Origin: Spirosoma panaciterrae DSM 21099
GTDB lineage: Bacteria > Bacteroidota > Bacteroidia > Cytophagales > Spirosomataceae
DNA: 64,000 nt
Reading direction: 5' to 3'
Assembly (NCBI RefSeq): GCF_000374025.1
Contig: NZ_KB893187.1
Span: 1-64,000, forward strand
Shown here: one piece after another, positions 44,607 to 53,579 of the stretch
How positions within the stretch are numbered: position 1 is the stretch's first letter
Layout of the letters: each line of letters opens with the position of its first letter
Made by a program: the position numbers and the translations under genes
Notes under the pieces: model-generated
Seen by the model: only the letters and a program-made list of their open reading frames with translations
Database searches by the model: none
Told to the model about the DNA's origin: nothing

Positions 44607-46994
44607 TTAAAATACCACCCGATAGCTAAGAATTGGGATCAGACCGCTTCCGTAGCTGATTTTAAGCGTACCGCTGGACGGGTCATAGTAGCGTCCATAG
44701 ATGTTTTGACGATTGATGGCATTCTGTACATCCAGCGAGAGGGTACGGGTTGAGTGTGGACGGTTTTTCTTCCAGCTTAGCCGGATATCGGGACGAAAAT
44801 AGGCGGGTAGTTGTTCGGTAAAGGCCTGATTTTCGATGTAAACCGTTTCGCCCAGGCGTTTGGATTCGGCCAGATCGATAGGGGTGTCGCGGTAGCCGCC
44901 ATAGTAGCTGAGTTTCAGATTGAGCCCGAACACGCTGGAGCCCGATACCCATTCCTTTCCGGCCAGCAAACTTTGCGCAAAACGCCCGTTCCAGCGGGTA
45001 CTGCGCCATACACCATCCGACCCCTGATAGTCGGAATTATAGAGCGATGATGAGAGCAGAAAATAGTAGCTGTTGCCCGATGCTGCTTTGAGCAGGAATT
45101 GCTCCAGCGTCAGTTCCAGCCCGTAGTTACGCCCGTGTCCGGCGTTGGTCAGTACCTGGTCGGTAAAGCCATCAAATCGGTTGATGATTGCAAACGAGTT
45201 TTTCTCCGTGGCGCTCACCGGAATATTGAACAGATGCTGGTAATAGGTTTCCAGTTTCAGCCGCAGCGGAGAGTCCGTTTGTCGATGATTAAGTCGTCGA
45301 TCATACGCCAGCACGTACTGATGCGAGCGGGTAAAGCCCAACGCCCGGTTGGATATTCCGGCAGGATTACCCGATGGATCGGTCGGCATCATAAAATAGG
45401 TGGCCGGATTCTGAATCTGGCTGTGTAGGCCATACCCCAGACTGACGGACTGATCAGACGAAAAGGCCCATCGGATCGAACCTCGTGGCTCCAGGGCCGA
45501 GGTTCCGTTGAGGGCCAGATAGAGATAATGCATCCCCACATTGACTGTCAGTTGCTCCGAAGCCCGGTAGTTCCATTGGCCAAATGCCTGTGCGGTTTGC
45601 GTTTGGTCGCTAACCTCCACCCGCGTTAGCAATCGACGTTGTTCGGGTTCCCACGATTTTTGATGCAGATTGTAAATCAGTTGCGTACCGATCAATCCGG
45701 CCCGAAAGGTGTGCTGAGCGTTGAGTTTATAGGTCAGTGTTGACGAGAGAATCCGCTTTTGAATGGTGTAGGAGGCATCATTCCGTTCAGAAGCGGCATA
45801 GCCGTTGGCTGGTTCCAAAAGCGCGTTGCGAAAACTATTTTCATAGCCCGAGGCCAGCAACACGGTTTTTAGCAGGGCTTTCCGCCCAATGGGGAGCGAA
45901 TGCGTAAGGCCGGCCGCGCCCGTATTGGAGCGGAAATCTTCGTTATACCGATCATAGTCGTTTTCCCACTTTGCCGAATCGGCCGGTGCATTGATTTTGC
46001 TGCTGCTGAGGCCACCAAAGCCAAATACCGTAAATGTTCCAGCCTTTCGGGTAGGCAGGTAGATATTGAACGACAGATCCTGAAACACCCGGTCGCCTGT
46101 ACCGATATTAACCCCCAGTTTCGAAAGTAAGCCCAGGGTAGAGTAGCGGTAATTGATCAGAAACGAACCCGCATATCCTTTTGCTATTGGGCCTTCGGCG
46201 GCCAGGTCGATGCCGAGCAAACCGGCCTGGATGGTGTATTCGCGTTTGGTGGTATTGCCCCGTCGTAAGCGCAGGTCAAACACCCCTGATAGCGCGTTGC
46301 CGTATTCAGCGGGAAAAGATCCGGTCAGAAAATCCGAATTGGCCAGCAACTGGGCGCTAAGGATCGAAATGCCCCCACCCGCTGTACCCAGGTTGGAAAA
46401 ATGGTTCGGATTCGGAATTTCGACCCCTTCCATACGCCACAGCAGTCCGTTGGGCGTGTTGCCCCGGATAATGATGTAATTGCCCCCATCGTCGGCACCG
46501 ACCACACCGGCATAGGCCGTTGCCATACGGGCCGGGTCGTTGACGGCAGCCGCAAATTTCTGCGTTTCTTCGACCGAAAACGTCCGGGCCGATACCGTCG
46601 CCATTTCGTTGATTGGTTTGTCTTTGTCGGTGCTTGGCTTTACGGTTATTTCGCCTAGCTGGCTAACGGCTTCTTCGAGAGAAATGCTCAGGACCAGCTC
46701 TTTTCCGGCATCGACCGCTATGTTTTGAAGCGTAGCTACTTTATAGCCAACTACGCTGATTTGCAGACTTTGCCGACCAACGGGTACTTGCGTAAGCTGA
46801 AACTGGCCCGTCGCATCGGTACTGGTTCCTCTAATGGGCGACGCGTTGAGAAGAATGACCGAGGCACCGGGCAGAGGTGTTTGCAGACTCTGATCGATAA
46901 CTGTTCCCCGAATGGTTTGGGTTAGCGGCTGGGCATTCAGAGGAAAAGAGAGCAGAAAAATAGCCAGTAAGGTGAATGGTGAGCGAAATTGCAT
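44607..46994 (-). CDS. TonB-dependent receptor with carboxypeptidase-like N-terminal domain
   Basis: 795 residues: signal peptide (about 1-21), a carboxypeptidase-regulatory-like domain (about 27-110, starting IRGTVIDQSLQTPLPGASVI), a plug domain (about 130-225, with NYIIIRGNTPNGLLWRMEGV) and a long beta-barrel ending in VVF, the C-terminal aromatic of an outer-membrane barrel. It imports a TonB-dependent ligand. Its length is moderate and it has no SusD partner. A copy of the ECF-type upstream element lies 30 bases before its start, so it should belong to the same regulon as the sigma factor gene at 48890. Confidence 0.9.
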   Translation of the reverse strand: MQFRSPFTLLAIFLLSFPLNAQPLTQTIRGTVIDQSLQTPLPGASVILLNASPIRGTSTDATGQFQLTQVPVGRQSLQISVVGYKVATLQNIAVDAGKELVLSISLEEAVSQLGEITVKPSTDKDKPINEMATVSARTFSVEETQKFAAAVNDPARMATAYAGVVGADDGGNYIIIRGNTPNGLLWRMEGVEIPNPNHFSNLGTAGGGISILSAQLLANSDFLTGSFPAEYGNALSGVFDLRLRRGNTTKREYTIQAGLLGIDLAAEGPIAKGYAGSFLINYRYSTLGLLSKLGVNIGTGDRVFQDLSFNIYLPTRKAGTFTVFGFGGLSSSKINAPADSAKWENDYDRYNEDFRSNTGAAGLTHSLPIGRKALLKTVLLASGYENSFRNALLEPANGYAASERNDASYTIQKRILSSTLTYKLNAQHTFRAGLIGTQLIYNLHQKSWEPEQRRLLTRVEVSDQTQTAQAFGQWNYRASEQLTVNVGMHYLYLALNGTSALEPRGSIRWAFSSDQSVSLGYGLHSQIQNPATYFMMPTDPSGNPAGISNRALGFTRSHQYVLAYDRRLNHRQTDSPLRLKLETYYQHLFNIPVSATEKNSFAIINRFDGFTDQVLTNAGHGRNYGLELTLEQFLLKAASGNSYYFLLSSSLYNSDYQGSDGVWRSTRWNGRFAQSLLAGKEWVSGSSVFGLNLKLSYYGGYRDTPIDLAESKRLGETVYIENQAFTEQLPAYFRPDIRLSWKKNRPHSTRTLSLDVQNAINRQNIYGRYYDPSSGTLKISYGSGLIPILSYRVVF

Positions 46995-47024
46995 AGCAGC
47001 TTGGAAAACGATGGTTCGCTTTCC

Positions 47025-47051
47025 TGACAGCCGATGAGCCGTTGACCCCTA
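47025..47051 (-). promoter_or_regulatory. ECF-type bipartite element upstream of the TonB receptor
   Basis: On the minus strand TAGGGGT (47045-47051) is followed after exactly 14 bases by CTGTCA (47025-47030). The same box pair and spacing occur upstream of three other genes in this region. The element ends 30 bases before the receptor start codon. Confidence 0.65.
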
Positions 47052-47260
47052 TGCTGCGTGCTAAAAGTTACAGATCAGGATTGGACATGGTCGTGAATCT
47101 GGTTAAACAGCATCTGTGCCTCTACAAGCAGGTAACGGTATTGGGCATGGCAATTCGCCGTGAATAAATTGGTTTTTTATTGTAAATCAATTTAGATAGA
47201 GTATTTACAATAAGCTTGGCATGATAATGGTAATTAGGTGACTATTAAACTACCTCGTTT

Positions 47261-48262
47261 ATGAAAAGGTTACCCACCGCCTACTTGCTCTTTTTCGCCC
47301 TGGTGATGCCTATCTGGCTCATATACATGATTACCCAAAACGGCTTTTCGTTTTACAACGACCATTGGGCCGCTCCTGTCACCATGTTTTTTGGATCGTT
47401 CGTGGCCGGAGCCACATCGGAAGGGGGTGGAGCGGTAGCGTTTCCAGTATTCACGTTGCTGCTCAAACTTCCGCCACCCGTAGCCCGTAACTTTTCATTT
47501 GCCATACAAAGTATCGGGATGACGTCTGCCAGTCTGTTGATTATCAGTCTGAAAATTCCGGTCGATTGGCGCGCTATCCGTACCGTAACCATTGGTGGTA
47601 TTCCTGGGTTGCTGTTTGGCGCTTTCTTCGTTGTGCCGCTGATCAGTGGACCCATGACCAAGATTTTCTTTGTGTCGTTGTGGTTGAGTTTTGCGTTTGC
47701 GTTGTATTTAGCCAATCGGAAAACGGACCGCGTAACCACCAATGGGCTGGGGCCGTTGAAGGTCGTTGACCTGGTGCGCATCGTTGGCTTTGGCTTTGTT
47801 GGGGGAGTCATCACGGCTATTTTCGGCGATGGGATAAATATTTTCACCTTCTGCCTGTTTACGCTGTACTACTCAACCAGTGAGAAGGTCGCCACGCCCA
47901 CATCCATTATAATCATGACCATCCATACGATCGTTGGCTTTTTGCTGCACGTATTTGTTTTGCATGATTTCCAGCCGATGACCTTTCAGTATTGGATGTG
48001 TGCCATTCCAGTTGCTATCCTAATGGCTCCATTGGGGGCCTATATCATTAATTTCCTGACGCGGGAGGCCATTGCCAAATTCCTGTACATCACCACCGTT
48101 GTTCAGTATATCGGGGCCTTGATCGCGCTGCGGCCGCCAACGGTTGTCGTATTGATCAGCTTCGGTACGGTAGTTGGTGGGTTTCTGTTTTTCTGGTGGT
48201 TGTCAACAATCCGGTCCGGCCCATCGCCTAAGCCATCGGCGTATGTTCCATTGAATTCCTAA
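47261..48262 (+). CDS. TauE/SafE-family transporter
   Basis: 333 residues with about eight membrane helices and the family pattern FGSFVAGATSEGGGAVAFPVF and GGVITAIFGDGINIFTF. Members move sulfite, sulfoacetate or similar anions across the inner membrane. It is followed 11 bases later by an HPP-family gene and probably cotranscribed. The substrate cannot be told from sequence. Confidence 0.82.
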   Translation: MKRLPTAYLLFFALVMPIWLIYMITQNGFSFYNDHWAAPVTMFFGSFVAGATSEGGGAVAFPVFTLLLKLPPPVARNFSFAIQSIGMTSASLLIISLKIPVDWRAIRTVTIGGIPGLLFGAFFVVPLISGPMTKIFFVSLWLSFAFALYLANRKTDRVTTNGLGPLKVVDLVRIVGFGFVGGVITAIFGDGINIFTFCLFTLYYSTSEKVATPTSIIIMTIHTIVGFLLHVFVLHDFQPMTFQYWMCAIPVAILMAPLGAYIINFLTREAIAKFLYITTVVQYIGALIALRPPTVVVLISFGTVVGGFLFFWWLSTIRSGPSPKPSAYVPLNS

Positions 48263-48273
48263 ACGCCCTCGTT

Positions 48274-48786
48274 ATGCAGACCGCAATTCGCTGGGCCTTG
48301 TACATTCTTGGCATCGAAATCCTGTTTCTGGTTGCATTAAAGGTGCAGCATTTGTCGCTAGTGCCTCCGTTGGCGGCAAGTTGTATGCTGCTGGCTGCTA
48401 ATCCGAAAGGGGCTTTTGCGCAACCCCGTACGGTTTTAGCGGCTTACATACTGGTGGGGCATCTGGGTTTACTCGACTATGTTTTTTGGGGAAATACTCT
48501 GTTTGGATTGATGGGTATGATGGTACTGGCCGTTGCCCTGATGGCTTCCGCTTCGTCGGTCCATCCACCGGCCATCGCCCTGTTGTTTCAACTCGCGAAG
48601 GCTGCTCATCCTTTTCAGGAATACCTGTTCATGGTGGTGTTTGTACTGGCGATTGTAGGGTATCATTATGCCGCTCAGTGGTTTCTGGAGCAGCTTTACC
48701 CCGCCAATCGGGCAAAACCATTTGTTGTAGCGGAATCGAATCCTGGTCCGTATACACCCTATCTGGCTACTGCCGAGCATGAATGA
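48274..48786 (+). CDS. HPP-family membrane protein
   Basis: 170 residues with four to five hydrophobic segments. SLVPPLAASCMLLAANPKG and SVHPPAIALL fit the HPP family, whose members include nitrite-transport-linked proteins. Its close link to the TauE/SafE gene suggests a small anion transport unit (inference). Confidence 0.75.
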   Translation: MQTAIRWALYILGIEILFLVALKVQHLSLVPPLAASCMLLAANPKGAFAQPRTVLAAYILVGHLGLLDYVFWGNTLFGLMGMMVLAVALMASASSVHPPAIALLFQLAKAAHPFQEYLFMVVFVLAIVGYHYAAQWFLEQLYPANRAKPFVVAESNPGPYTPYLATAEHE

Positions 48787-48832
48787 TCGAGAATTACTAG
48801 CTATTGGACTGAAATTTTTTTTTAAAACAGCG

Positions 48833-48860
48833 TAGGGGTCGACCGCCTGCTAACTGTCAT
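48833..48860 (+). promoter_or_regulatory. ECF-type bipartite element upstream of the sigma factor gene
   Basis: TAGGGGT (48833-48839), 14 bases, CTGTCAT (48854-48860). It ends 29 bases before the ATG at 48890 and is preceded by an AT-rich T-tract. It suggests that the sigma factor drives its own gene. Confidence 0.65.
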
Positions 48861-48889
48861 ACAGATGAACAACCGGATGTTTGCCGAAA

Positions 48890-49603
48890 ATGATAGCTTT
48901 GCAGTCACCTGTCATTTACCATACTACACCAGTGCCACCAACCGAAGAGGATGTCGTTGCGGCTATCCGGGCCGGTAGCGAGCGCGACTTTGAGGCCATT
49001 TTCAGGCAGCATTACGCGTCGCTATGTCGCTATGCCCGTCAGTTATTGCCCGACCCCGACGAAGCCGAAGAGGAAGTCCAGGCGATGTTTCTCGCTATTT
49101 GGGAAAAACGCGAAGGGCTACTAATCACCGTATCCCTCAAATCGTATCTGTATCGGTCGGTTCATAATCGCTGCCTGAATCGACTTAAGCACGCGGCTGT
49201 CCGGGACGAACATCGCGATTACGTGCATCATGTTGGTGAAGAAATGGCCGAGTCACCCGCCCAACGAGTCATTGGTGAGGAATTGGCCCATCAGATCCAG
49301 CGAGCGATTCAGAAACTACCCGAACAGTGTCGTCTGGTCTTTACCTTGAGCCGCTATGAAGAACTTCGGTACGGCGAAATTGCAGAGCAACTAGGCATTT
49401 CAATTAAAACGGTTGAGAATCAGATTGGCAAAGCCCTGCGTATCTTACGGACCGAATTGAGTGAGTATCTGCCCATCGTACTGGCACTTGGTATGGGTAA
49501 TGGCCAGTGGCTGCTGAATACGGTGCGCTGGCTAAACGAAGCCGGCCTGGTATCCGTACTGACCATTACGCCTAATCTGGTATTCATTACTTATTGTCTT
49601 TAA
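48890..49603 (+). CDS. ECF sigma factor (FecI-like)
   Basis: 237 residues from the ATG at 48890; a TTG three codons earlier is less likely. Sigma region 2 includes RDFEAIFRQHYASLCRYARQ and DEAEEEVQAMFLAIWEKRE; region 4 includes LPEQCRLVFTLSRYEELRYG and GISIKTVENQIGKALRILR. The last 35 residues are hydrophobic. It is followed by a FecR gene 3 bases downstream, the usual pair for surface-signal control. Confidence 0.92.
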   Translation: MIALQSPVIYHTTPVPPTEEDVVAAIRAGSERDFEAIFRQHYASLCRYARQLLPDPDEAEEEVQAMFLAIWEKREGLLITVSLKSYLYRSVHNRCLNRLKHAAVRDEHRDYVHHVGEEMAESPAQRVIGEELAHQIQRAIQKLPEQCRLVFTLSRYEELRYGEIAEQLGISIKTVENQIGKALRILRTELSEYLPIVLALGMGNGQWLLNTVRWLNEAGLVSVLTITPNLVFITYCL

Positions 49604-49606
49604 CTC

Positions 49607-50704
49607 ATGGCCGATCAACAACCCATCGACGATGCCCTACTGGGCAAGTTTCTGGCAGGTGAAACTGATCCGGCCGAATCGGCGCGGGTACGACAATGGC
49701 TCATCAGCCGTAATGCGGGAATTTCTGAACCATCGCATGATGATTTTGCCAAGTTTGAACGCATCTGGAATGCTGCCAAACAGGAGCAAGCACCTGCTTC
49801 GTCCAGAAAATCGCGAAAAAGTACCTCGTTGGTAGAGAACGTGGATACCGATGCCGCCTGGAAATCAGTGCAACAAAAAATGCGCATCATTGATGGACGT
49901 ACCGAAGATGCCCCCACAGTCAGGGCATTGCCCAGCCAGCGCACAGAATCGGACGGTTTCTGGCGGCAGACAAGCTATCGAGTGGCGGCAGTATTGGCAT
50001 TGGTGATGAGCCTGGGCTGGTTGGTGTATCAATTCCGGTATATGGGCCACGATAATCCGGCTATCCATACGGTCACGCTGGTGACGGGCGACCGACAACT
50101 TCGAAAAACGCTGCCCGACGGCTCCCGAATTGTACTAAACAGACATTCTACGCTGACCTATCCGGCTGCTTTTGCCGACGAACGACGTGATGTAACCCTG
50201 AATGGGGAAGCGTTTTTCGACGTAACCCCCGATCCAGACCGACCGTTTCGCATTCAGGCCCGCCCAACGGTGGTACAGGTACTGGGAACATCGTTCAGCG
50301 TTCGGGCGTATGATAATAATGTCAGCGTAGCCGTCCAGACGGGTAAAGTGCGGTTTTCGAGCGGGAACAAAGCACTGCTGCTTACAAAAGATCAGCAAGC
50401 TACCTTCGACGAACAGACCGATACCATTCGTCGGGCTGCGCAGTTAGCTCCCAATGCCTTTGCCTACAAAACGGGCCTGCTGGTGTTCGACAATGAACCG
50501 TTGGTGAAGGTAGTGCAGACCATCAATCAGTTTTATAGTGCCGACGTTCAACTGGCCAGTACCCGGCTGGACAACTGCCGTCTGAAAACCCGTTTCGATA
50601 AAATGTCGCTCGATGAAGTGGTTGCCGTAACGGCCGAAACGCTTGGTTTACAGGTTCGTCATGAAGGGAAGTCGATTATTTTAGACGGTGCCGGGTGCCG
50701 ATGA
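49607..50704 (+). CDS. FecR-type anti-sigma factor
   Basis: 365 residues: an N-terminal cytoplasmic segment, one membrane helix (about 122-144), a FecR domain (about 155-260, with LPDGSRIVLNRHSTLTYP and LNGEAFFDV), and a C-terminal DUF4974 domain (about 285-355, with NEPLVKVVQTINQFYSADV). It holds the sigma factor at the membrane until a signal arrives from an outer-membrane partner. Its end is close to the next ECF-type element. Confidence 0.92.
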   Translation: MADQQPIDDALLGKFLAGETDPAESARVRQWLISRNAGISEPSHDDFAKFERIWNAAKQEQAPASSRKSRKSTSLVENVDTDAAWKSVQQKMRIIDGRTEDAPTVRALPSQRTESDGFWRQTSYRVAAVLALVMSLGWLVYQFRYMGHDNPAIHTVTLVTGDRQLRKTLPDGSRIVLNRHSTLTYPAAFADERRDVTLNGEAFFDVTPDPDRPFRIQARPTVVQVLGTSFSVRAYDNNVSVAVQTGKVRFSSGNKALLLTKDQQATFDEQTDTIRRAAQLAPNAFAYKTGLLVFDNEPLVKVVQTINQFYSADVQLASTRLDNCRLKTRFDKMSLDEVVAVTAETLGLQVRHEGKSIILDGAGCR

Positions 50705-50705
50705 A

Positions 50706-50733
50706 TAGGGGTAAGCGACCAGATGGCTGTCTT
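50706..50733 (+). promoter_or_regulatory. ECF-type bipartite element upstream of the STN/AGLIN-repeat gene
   Basis: TAGGGGT (50706-50712), 14 bases, CTGTCTT (50727-50733). It ends 27 bases before the ATG at 50761, which supports that start over the earlier in-frame one at 50695. Confidence 0.6.
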
Positions 50734-50760
50734 GTCGTTAAACCACTGTTAGTAAGTCCA

Positions 50761-52602
50761 ATGCGTTACTTTCTTTTTTGCTTCTTTATCAGCCTACACT
50801 TGTCGGCGCAGACGATACCCCCACTGGACCGGGTTATTTCAGTAGATATTCGGAACGCTACGCTCGACAATGCACTTCGGCAAATCAGCCGGGCCGGGCG
50901 GTTTGAGTTTTCATACGATCCAACCCGGATTGATGGCAACACATCCATTACCTTACGGCTCACGAATGCCCCGGTTCGGGAGGTACTGAACCGGGTATTT
51001 CTGAATCGGGTCACGTTTAAATCGCGGGGAAACCACATCATTCTGGTCCGTGTCGATCCGCCAGAATCGGCTCCAAAGAGTTTTCTGCTGGATGGCTATA
51101 TTCTGGATGAGCAAACTGGCGAACGCATTGCCAGGGCCAGTATTTTCGAAAAAACAACGTTAGCCTCTACGGTCAGCAATCCATTTGGCTATTATAAGCT
51201 CCAGTTACCGACCGGGCTTGCCAACGTACGTCTGGATGTTCGTAAACAGGCTTATCTGGGTGAAACGGTGCTGATCCGATCGCGGGTTTCCCATGCCGTC
51301 AATATCCGTATGACCCCCCTGCCGCCTACAACCCCGTCGTCGATTCAAACCCTACCGATTCGGGTGACGGAAGATACCATGCGCTCCGCAGAGCCACCTT
51401 TAGCTTCCGTTTCGGTCGAAGCGCCAGCACCTATGCTCGATTCAACGGCGCATCAACCCCTGTCGGTGGTCGATAAAGGGTGGGCCGGTATATCGAAATT
51501 TTTTGTATCAGCGCAACAGACTATCCACGACATAAACCTGAACCGCGATACGCTTTACCGCGACTGGCAGGTGTCGTTTGTGCCGTTTCTGGGAACCAAT
51601 GGGCGGTTGAGTGGGCGTATCAGCAACCGATTTTCGGTCAATATGCTCATGGGGTATTCGTTTGGGGTTCGGGCGTTTGAGGTTGGTGGACTAATGAATC
51701 TGGTTCGAACGGATGTCGATGGGTTTCAGGCGGCTGGTTTAGCCAACGTGATTGGTGGCCACGTCGACGGAGTTCAGGCGGCTGGTCTAATTAACTACAC
51801 CAACCATACGGTGAAGGGGGCGCAGTTGGCAGGCCTCATCAATACCGCCGGTCGGTCAGTTACGGGTGCCCAGCTGGCTGGGTTAATCAATTACGCGAAT
51901 CAGGGAGTTCAGGGTGGGCAGGTTGCCGGATTGATCAATCTATCGGGCCGATCAGTCAATGGGATTCAACTGGCCGGATTGGTAAACGTGGCTCGGGGAG
52001 AGGTGCGCGGCTTGCAGATCAGTGGCGTCCTGAACGTGGCCCAGCGAGTGGCCAACGGCCCACAGATTGGGTTGATAAACCTGGCCGACACGGTTGGGAG
52101 CGTGCCGATTGGGCTGCTGAGCTTTGTCCGGAAAGGAGGGTACAAGCGTGTTGAAATTGCCGCTAATGAGGTCAATCTGCTGAATGTGACGTTCCGTACG
52201 GGTGTCCAGCGGTTGTATAATATTCTGACAGCCGGGCACAGTTTCGACCGAATAGGTAGCCCCCGGCTGAGTGCCGGTTATGGTCTGGGAACGGCCTTTC
52301 GGGTGTCGAAAGCTACCTTATTCAATCTCGAACTCATCGATCAGCACCTGTTTTATTTCGATAGAACCTATCCGGAAGGCTGGAACAATCACATTCGGCT
52401 GAACACGCTAATTGAGACTCGATTCGGTAACCATCTGGCGTTGGCATTCGGACCGTCGGCCAACTGGTATTTCAGCAACGACAACCGCCCAATTCCGCTG
52501 CTGCAACCCGAAATCCTGCTGGTGTCGGATCAGCCAGCCAACTTCAGAAATACGCGTCATTGGGGGTGGATCGGATGCCAGGTTGGCCTGCGGTTCTTTT
52601 AA
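50761..52602 (+). CDS. STN-domain outer membrane protein with carboxypeptidase-like domain and AGLIN repeats
   Basis: 613 residues from the ATG at 50761, which begins a signal peptide (MRYFLFCFFISLHLSAQ). An STN/secretin-type domain (about 25-95, with IRNATLDNALRQISRAGRFE and VREVLNRVFLNRVTF) and a carboxypeptidase-like domain (about 110-195) are followed by about ten repeats around the consensus xxGxQxAGLxN (about 330-470), and a C-terminal part ending in aromatic residues. The repeats are like those of LA_2272-type surface proteins. The STN domain is the signalling domain by which outer-membrane receptors talk to FecR, so this protein may be the FecR partner without being a normal TonB receptor. 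Confidence 0.75.
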   Translation: MRYFLFCFFISLHLSAQTIPPLDRVISVDIRNATLDNALRQISRAGRFEFSYDPTRIDGNTSITLRLTNAPVREVLNRVFLNRVTFKSRGNHIILVRVDPPESAPKSFLLDGYILDEQTGERIARASIFEKTTLASTVSNPFGYYKLQLPTGLANVRLDVRKQAYLGETVLIRSRVSHAVNIRMTPLPPTTPSSIQTLPIRVTEDTMRSAEPPLASVSVEAPAPMLDSTAHQPLSVVDKGWAGISKFFVSAQQTIHDINLNRDTLYRDWQVSFVPFLGTNGRLSGRISNRFSVNMLMGYSFGVRAFEVGGLMNLVRTDVDGFQAAGLANVIGGHVDGVQAAGLINYTNHTVKGAQLAGLINTAGRSVTGAQLAGLINYANQGVQGGQVAGLINLSGRSVNGIQLAGLVNVARGEVRGLQISGVLNVAQRVANGPQIGLINLADTVGSVPIGLLSFVRKGGYKRVEIAANEVNLLNVTFRTGVQRLYNILTAGHSFDRIGSPRLSAGYGLGTAFRVSKATLFNLELIDQHLFYFDRTYPEGWNNHIRLNTLIETRFGNHLALAFGPSANWYFSNDNRPIPLLQPEILLVSDQPANFRNTRHWGWIGCQVGLRFF

Positions 52603-52668
52603 AACCTTCAGCCTATTGCCCGGTTAGGCGGCACGATGCAATTTTTTAGAAAAAGTTTTGTCGTTGCG

Positions 52669-52696
52669 TAGGGGTGATGGACCCTCTGGCTGTCAT
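52669..52696 (+). promoter_or_regulatory. ECF-type bipartite element upstream of the GIN-domain lipoprotein gene
   Basis: TAGGGGT (52669-52675), 14 bases, CTGTCAT (52690-52696). It ends 65 bases before the ATG at 52762 and, like the sigma gene's copy, is preceded by a T-rich stretch. Confidence 0.65.
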
Positions 52697-52761
52697 GCCT
52701 TCAAAGGAGCTAGTATTACAACCTGACTAGTTCCGAAAACTTTTAAAACGACAAGTATACC

Positions 52762-53478
52762 ATGACACGTTCAAAATTTTTAGCCATTACCCTTGTTGCT
52801 CTCTCGCTTTCATTAACGGGCTGTTCTTTAATTCGGGAAGATGTTGGCCCTTACCAGAGTGCCCAGCAAAGCTATGGATTTACCAATTTCGACCGACTGG
52901 ATATGGGGAGTGCTTTTGTGATTACGGTTCAACAGGGACCTGCCTACAGCATTACTGTTGAGGGTGACCGCCGAAACCTGGATGACCTGGATGTGTATAC
53001 GCGCAATGGCACGCTCAAAGCTCAGTACCGCGTTTCCCGGAATCGTCAATATACCACAACGTTTCGCATTACAATGCCTAGCCTCCGTGGCGTAGATTTT
53101 TCGGGTGCTGTTCGGTCAACAATCACAGGGTTTACAAATCTGGATGGGTTCGATGTTACGCTGTCGGGTGCGTCTGAAGGGCAGTTTGACGTACAGGCGG
53201 CCCGCCCAACGGTTAATCTGTCGGGGGCTTCGGTGCTTCGAATGAATGGGAAAGGGACCTTTCTGACGGCCGATTTATCCGGCGCATCCAGTTTACAGGC
53301 GTTCGATTATCCGGTCGATAATGCAGGGCTGGGCCTGTCGGGAGCCAGCAAAGCCAATGTGACCGTTAGCAGTAGTCTGGTCGTTGAAGCCAGTGGAGCC
53401 AGTTCGGTTCGCTACCGTGGTAAACCGGCTGTTGCCCAGCGGGTAAGCGGAGCCAGTACGGTACAGAACGAATTGTAG
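52762..53478 (+). CDS. GIN-domain (DUF2807) lipoprotein
   Basis: 238 residues. The signal peptide ends in a lipobox with Cys21 (LSLTGCS), so it is a lipoprotein. The rest is a DUF2807/GIN domain with the repeated LSGAS pattern (SGAVRS, LSGASEG, LSGASVL, LSGASSL, LSGASKA), a right-handed beta-helix type. The role of this common Bacteroidota family is not established; adhesion has been suggested. It has its own ECF-type promoter element and ends at a bidirectional terminator. Confidence 0.87.
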   Translation: MTRSKFLAITLVALSLSLTGCSLIREDVGPYQSAQQSYGFTNFDRLDMGSAFVITVQQGPAYSITVEGDRRNLDDLDVYTRNGTLKAQYRVSRNRQYTTTFRITMPSLRGVDFSGAVRSTITGFTNLDGFDVTLSGASEGQFDVQAARPTVNLSGASVLRMNGKGTFLTADLSGASSLQAFDYPVDNAGLGLSGASKANVTVSSSLVVEASGASSVRYRGKPAVAQRVSGASTVQNEL

Positions 53479-53531
53479 GGCCTGACCTATTTGGTAAGGA
53501 AAGAAGTGCACCTGGTCGAGGTGATTGCCAG

Positions 53532-53578
53532 GGTTTTTTTTGTCATTCCGCCCGAAGAGCGGAATGACAAAAAAAACC
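53532..53578. terminator. Perfect bidirectional terminator
   Basis: A perfect 20-bp stem (53532-53551 with 53559-53578) and a 7-base loop CCGAAGA. An 8-base T-tract on one side and the matching A-tract on the other give U-tracts on both strands. It sits between convergent genes (DUF2807 and MlaD-type). Confidence 0.9.
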
Positions 53579-53579
53579 T

